Source of the DNA: Rhodopseudomonas sp. BR0M22
Lineage (GTDB): Bacteria; Pseudomonadota; Alphaproteobacteria; Rhizobiales; Xanthobacteraceae
Assembly (NCBI RefSeq): GCF_010907035.1
Contig: NZ_QUMK01000003.1
Span: 62,001 to 126,000, forward strand
Reading direction: 5' to 3'
DNA length: 64,000 nt
Both the position numbers and the translations under genes were made by a program. This document shows positions 60,641-64,000 of the stretch, in pieces; the stretch's first letter is position 1, and each line of letters begins with the position of its first letter. The notes beneath the pieces were generated by a model. The model had not been told where the DNA came from. It did not search any database and was given only the letters and a program-made list of their open reading frames with translations.

Positions 60641-61447
60641 GTGAATCAGACGGACAATGCGGCGGTGGCGCTGCAGGACGCGACGGTGGCGTTCCGGCTC
60701 GCCGATGCGCGGACCTATACGGCGGTGGAGCATGCGACGCTGACGGTGGCGGACGGCGAGTTCGTCGCCATCGTCGGGCCGACCGGTTGCGGCAAGTCGA
60801 CCCTGCTCAACGTCGCGGCAGGGCTGCTGCGCCCCGCCGCCGGCACGGTGCGGATCTTCGGCGCGCCGCTCGACGGCCTCAATCCGCAGGCCGGCTATCT
60901 GTTTCAGGCCGATGCGCTGTTTCCGTGGAAGACCGCGATCGACAACGTCGCGATCGGGCTCGAGATCTCCGGCACGCCGCGCAGCGAGGCGCTGGTGCGC
61001 GCGCAAGGTTGGCTGGAGACGGTCGGGCTCGGCGCCTTCGCGCAGCGCTATCCGCACATGCTGTCCGGCGGCCAGCGGAAGCGGGTCGGGCTCGCGCAGG
61101 TGCTGATCCGCGATCCCAAGATTCTGCTGATGGACGAGCCGTTCGGCCCGCTCGATGCGCAGACCCGGCAGATCATGGGCAATCTGCTGCTGCAGCTGTG
61201 GAGCGCGCACAAGAAGGCGGTGCTGTTCGTCACCCACGATCTCGAAGAGGCGATCGCACTCGCGGACCGGGTGGTGATCATGTCCGCGGGGCCCTCGGCG
61301 CGGATCGTCGGTGATTGGCGGATCGAACTGCCGCGCCCGCGCGACATTTTCGAAATCCGCCTGACCCACGAATTTCACGCGCTGCATCGTGAGATCTGGG
61401 CCGTGCTGCGCGAGCAGGTGATGAAGGCGTATGGGCAGGTGGCGTGA
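60641..61447 (+). CDS. Orphan nitrate/sulfonate/taurine-type ABC ATPase
   Basis: A 268-residue ATPase of the SsuB/TauB/NrtD group: Walker A GPTGCGKST, LFQADALFPWKT (typical Q-loop with PW), LSGGQRKRVGLAQVL, Walker B ILLMDEPFGPLD. GTG at 60641 is chosen because GGGGAG lies five bases before it; ATG at 60608 has none. No TauC-type permease or TauA-type binding protein is adjacent, which is unusual. It is divergent from the osmoprotectant operon. Confidence 0.85.
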   Translation: MNQTDNAAVALQDATVAFRLADARTYTAVEHATLTVADGEFVAIVGPTGCGKSTLLNVAAGLLRPAAGTVRIFGAPLDGLNPQAGYLFQADALFPWKTAIDNVAIGLEISGTPRSEALVRAQGWLETVGLGAFAQRYPHMLSGGQRKRVGLAQVLIRDPKILLMDEPFGPLDAQTRQIMGNLLLQLWSAHKKAVLFVTHDLEEAIALADRVVIMSAGPSARIVGDWRIELPRPRDIFEIRLTHEFHALHREIWAVLREQVMKAYGQVA

Positions 61448-61489
61448 TGCATTTGATTTCTGTCGCTGCATCGCGCCACGCACAGCGCG

Positions 61490-61616
61490 CTCCCTCTCCC
61501 GCTTGCGGGGGAGGGTTGGGGTGAGGGCGCCCCAGGCAGTGAGTTATCGATCGCTGAGAGGAGTGCCCTCACCCGGATCGCTACGCGATCCGACCTCTCC
61601 CGCAAGCGGGAGAGGT
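61490..61616. repeat. CTCTCCCGC inverted repeat pair
   Basis: CTCCCTCTCCCGCTTGCGGG with GGAGGG, then TGGGGTGAGGGCGCC; about 50 bases later GTGCCCTCACCCGG and ACCTCTCCCGCAAGCGGGAGAGG. Inner and outer halves are inverted copies. It fills the gap between two convergent ABC genes; no gene is seen in 61448-61647. Confidence 0.75.
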
Positions 61617-61647
61617 TGCACAACGCTCGGCGCAACCTACTCAAGGC

Positions 61648-61678
61648 AAAGCCGGCGCCCTTGCAGAGCGCCGGCTTT
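61648..61678. terminator. Bidirectional terminator between ABC genes
   Basis: AAAGCCGGCGC (61648-61658) and its exact inverted copy GCGCCGGCTTT (61668-61678) flank a 9-base loop, an 11-base-pair stem with A/T ends on both sides. It lies 24 bases after the minus-strand binding-protein stop and about 200 bases after the ATPase gene. Confidence 0.7.
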
Positions 61679-61702
61679 CATTTCAGAGGCTCGACCGAGC
61701 GC

Positions 61703-62896
61703 TTACTTGGTGAGCGGGCAGCCGCTCTCGGCCGCGGTGGGGAATGCCTTGTCGCCCGGCACAGTGGCGAGCAGCTTGTAGTAATCCCACGGCTTCTTGG
61801 ATTCTTCCGGCTTCTTGACCTCGAACAGATACATGTCGTGGACGAAGCGGCCATTGGCCTGCACCTTGCCGGACGCGAAGGCGTCGTCGACCGGCAGCTC
61901 CTTCAGCTTCTTGGCCACCGCTTCGGTGTCCTTGGTGCCGGCGGCCTTGACCGCCTTCAGATAGGACAGCGTCGCCGAGTAGGTGCCGGCCTGAATCATG
62001 CTCGGCATCCGGTTGGTGCGCTTGAAGAAGCGCTCGGCGAACTGGCGCGATTTGTCGTCGCGATCCCAATAATAGGCTTCGGTCAGCACCAGCCCCTGCG
62101 CCGCCTTGAGACCGAGGCCGTGCACTTCGGCGAGCGTCATCAGCAACCCAGCCAGCTTCTGGCCGCCGGCGACGATGCCGAATTCCGACGCCTGTTTGAT
62201 CGAGTTGGCGGTGTCGAGGCCGGCATTGGCGAGGCCGACGACCTTGGCCTTGGACGCCTGGGCCTGCAGCAGGAACGAGGAGAAGTCCGACGAATTCAGC
62301 GGATGCCGCACCGAACCGAGCACCTTGCCGCCATTGGCGAGCACGATCTCGCTGGTGTCCTTCTCCAGCGCGTAGCCGAACGCGTAGTCGGCCGTCAGAA
62401 AGAACCAGGTGTCACCGCCCGCCTTCACCAATGCACCACCGGTGCCGACCGCCAGCGCATGGGTGTCGAACGCCCAGTGGAAGCCGTAAGGCTGGCAGGC
62501 ATCGCCGGTGATGCGCGAGGTCGCTGCCCCGACCACGATGTCGATCTTCTTCTTTTCCTTCGACAGATCCTGGATCGCCAGCGCCACAGACGAGGTGGTC
62601 AGTTCGGTGATCATGTCGACGCCGTCGACGTCGTACCATTTGCGCGCGATCGCGACGGCGTTGTCGGGCTTGTTCTGATGATCGGCCGAGACGATTTCGA
62701 TCTTCTGGCCCAGAACCTCGCCGCCGAAATCCTCGACCGCCATCTTGGCGGCTTCGAGCGACCACTTGCCGCCGTAATCGGCATAGACGCCGGACTGATC
62801 GTTGAGAATACCGATCTTGACGCCTTGCGCCGAAGCCGGCGTGACGGCGACAAGAGCCGTTGCCGCGAGCGCGGCGGACAGAAGTTTGAACTTCAT
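61703..62896 (-). CDS. LivK-type ABC periplasmic binding protein
   Basis: A 397-residue Peripla_BP_6 protein with signal peptide (MKFKLLSAALAATALVAVTPASAQ). The mature protein starts VKIGILNDQSGVYADYGGKW, a form common in many rhizobial and Rhodopseudomonas paralogues that bind aromatic acids, amides or amino acids; GAATSRITGDACQPYGFHWAFDTHA and TADYAFGYALEKDT follow. GGGAGG six bases before the ATG at 62896 fixes the start. No cognate transporter genes are beside it. Confidence 0.9.
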   Translation of the reverse strand: MKFKLLSAALAATALVAVTPASAQGVKIGILNDQSGVYADYGGKWSLEAAKMAVEDFGGEVLGQKIEIVSADHQNKPDNAVAIARKWYDVDGVDMITELTTSSVALAIQDLSKEKKKIDIVVGAATSRITGDACQPYGFHWAFDTHALAVGTGGALVKAGGDTWFFLTADYAFGYALEKDTSEIVLANGGKVLGSVRHPLNSSDFSSFLLQAQASKAKVVGLANAGLDTANSIKQASEFGIVAGGQKLAGLLMTLAEVHGLGLKAAQGLVLTEAYYWDRDDKSRQFAERFFKRTNRMPSMIQAGTYSATLSYLKAVKAAGTKDTEAVAKKLKELPVDDAFASGKVQANGRFVHDMYLFEVKKPEESKKPWDYYKLLATVPGDKAFPTAAESGCPLTK

Positions 62897-62994
62897 TGCG
62901 TGCCTCCCAGTGTTTTGGTTGGGGCGCAGACTATGCAAGAAGCCTTCGACCGACCAGCGGTTTTTCCTCGTCACGAAACGATTGCGACGTCGTT

Positions 62995-64000
62995 CTAGAG
63001 TTGGTCGAACTTATAGGCCGCCTGCAAGAAGGTTCCATAGCGCTCGGTGCGGACCGGCAGGGTCTGACACGGACACTCCGTGCCGAAGATATTGGTGTAG
63101 GCGTTGGTGGTCGCCCACATCGCCCAGTACCGCGCTCCGGCGCCGACGCTGAAGGCGCTGTTCAACTGATACGACAGGATCGCCTCGAGCTGGACGCCCT
63201 GCCCTGTGCCCTGCGACGGCGAGACCTTATCGGGGACATCCGTTCGCAGCAGATGCGTGTCGGTTCCGAAGGTCTTCACATACGGCAGATAGGCCGCATC
63301 CGCCGAGAGCTTGAACCCACGGCCGAGCCCGATCTCGCCGTTGAGGCCGACCCGCAGCGAGTGCCAGGTGTCGTTCTGAGTGATGCCGAGAACCGCGGCC
63401 GAGATCGGCTCCGCGCAGACAACCGACGTGGCGCCTGCGGTCTGCACGCAGCCATAGGCCGATTTGTTCTCGCGATAGTAATTGTAGCCGACGAAGCCGC
63501 CGAATTTGTAGTCCGGCCCCCGCACCAGATTGTAGCCGACATCGAGCGTCGCGTAGGCGATGCTGCCCTTGACCGGGTCCGACAGCGTATTCGAATAGGG
63601 GATACCCTCGGAGGCGATCCAGTCCTCGTCGTTCATATGTCCGGTCAGCAGCGTGCCGCCGCCGACGAAACCCTTGAGGAAAGTGTCGTAGGGACCTTCG
63701 ATCCGACCGAAAGCCTCCCCCGACACGGCGGTGTTTTGATAGGCGAGCCGCGAGATCAGAAAGTTCTGACTGCCCTGATCGACGGTGGCGCCGAGGTCTT
63801 TTTGGAAACGGCCCGAGCTGTACCAGACGCGACCGCCGACCTCGACCGCGCCGCGCTCGACGACATCGACGCCAGCCTGGGACCCGCGCAGATGATAATC
63901 GTCGAAGCGCGTGTCGACGTTGCCGCCGAATTTGAGATTGAGGCCGACCTTCACGGCGTGAACGTCCTGCACGATCTTGCTCGCACCCTGCGGGGTGGCG
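62995..64000 (-). CDS. Omptin-like outer-membrane beta-barrel, preceded by end of another barrel (5' end outside window)
   Basis: 334 codons are visible and the frame is open to the window edge, so the gene starts beyond 64000 (a GTG at 63972 is internal). The first visible residues (KIVQDVHAVKVGLNLKFGG) look like the last strand of an Omp25/opacity-type barrel. The rest resembles omptin outer-membrane proteases: GHMNDEDWIAS (63642-63610) recalls the Asp83-x-Asp85-Trp of OmpT, and GTDTHLLR gives Asp-x-His (63261-63253), the place of Asp210/His212. It ends YKFDQL without the usual terminal Phe. Protease activity and the two-barrel layout are inferred from motifs. Confidence 0.7.
   Translation of the reverse strand, partial: ATPQGASKIVQDVHAVKVGLNLKFGGNVDTRFDDYHLRGSQAGVDVVERGAVEVGGRVWYSSGRFQKDLGATVDQGSQNFLISRLAYQNTAVSGEAFGRIEGPYDTFLKGFVGGGTLLTGHMNDEDWIASEGIPYSNTLSDPVKGSIAYATLDVGYNLVRGPDYKFGGFVGYNYYRENKSAYGCVQTAGATSVVCAEPISAAVLGITQNDTWHSLRVGLNGEIGLGRGFKLSADAAYLPYVKTFGTDTHLLRTDVPDKVSPSQGTGQGVQLEAILSYQLNSAFSVGAGARYWAMWATTNAYTNIFGTECPCQTLPVRTERYGTFLQAAYKFDQL

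Overview
The window looks like a chromosomal segment of an alphaproteobacterium close to Rhodopseudomonas / Bradyrhizobium. This is inferred from the high G+C, the complete AcpXL-type very-long-chain fatty acid cluster, a DUF2865 secreted protein, MotA/MotB-like stator genes, citramalate-route isoleucine synthesis, and the CGTCATTCCGG / CCTCATCCTGAGGAG palindromic repeats common in that group. No rRNA, tRNA, CRISPR array, prophage or insertion sequence was recognised. It is mostly a core genome with small accessory patches.

Layout. 1-5.4 kb: 3' part of a glutathione reductase gene, class II DAHP synthase, dgkA, glutamine-dependent nadE. 5.4-6.3 kb: a low-G+C accessory patch with a HEPN-like protein and, just upstream on the same strand, a short VapB-type antitoxin gene. 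6.4-8.7 kb: secreted cupin, DUF2865 protein, small secreted protein. 8.9-13 kb: cysS (with an internal atypical block), then a tightly coupled trio: 43-residue membrane peptide, GNAT acetyltransferase, citramalate synthase. 13-18.3 kb: ThDP enzyme plus FAD-linked 2-hydroxyacid dehydrogenase, facing a five-haem cytochrome c that fuses an AdhB-like triheme module to a TsdA-like diheme module. 18.4-27.5 kb: LOG protein, Atm1-type ABC exporter, psd-pssA, motA-motB-like pair, kup, periplasmic rhodanese. 27.5-31.8 kb: aminotransferase, polyamine-binding protein, B12-binding radical SAM protein.

32-37.4 kb (minus strand): acpXL, fabZXL, fabF2XL, fabF1XL, adhXL, lpxXL. These are the genes that make and attach the C28-class acyl chain of lipid A. 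FabF2XL lacks the catalytic Cys and looks like a chain-length-factor partner of FabF1XL. 37.5-44.6 kb: small membrane protein, ParB-like nuclease, an MgtC gene broken by an amber codon, a TonB-dependent siderophore receptor behind an Irr-box-like palindrome, a HerA-type ATPase, a chorismate-lyase-like protein. 44.7-53 kb: serB and miaA (start codons overlapping head to head), then the branched-chain amino acid genes ilvB-ilvH and, after a MazEF module, a host-attachment-type protein and a DMT exporter, ilvC. ilvB is preceded by a leader peptide with Leu-Leu-Leu-Val-Ile-Val codons and a terminator: a textbook attenuator. With cimA (11.3 kb) most of an isoleucine route from pyruvate/acetyl-CoA is present.

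53-64 kb: FadR-type regulator with a perfect operator, a LivK-type binding protein, SDR, HxlR regulator divergent from an MFS exporter, an osmoprotectant ABC system with fused permease/binding protein, an orphan SsuB/TauB-type ATPase, a second LivK-type protein, and the 3' part of a gene for an omptin-like beta-barrel preceded by the end of another barrel. Start codons were moved from the longest reading frame to internal starts wherever a ribosome binding site, signal peptide or translational overlap supported it.
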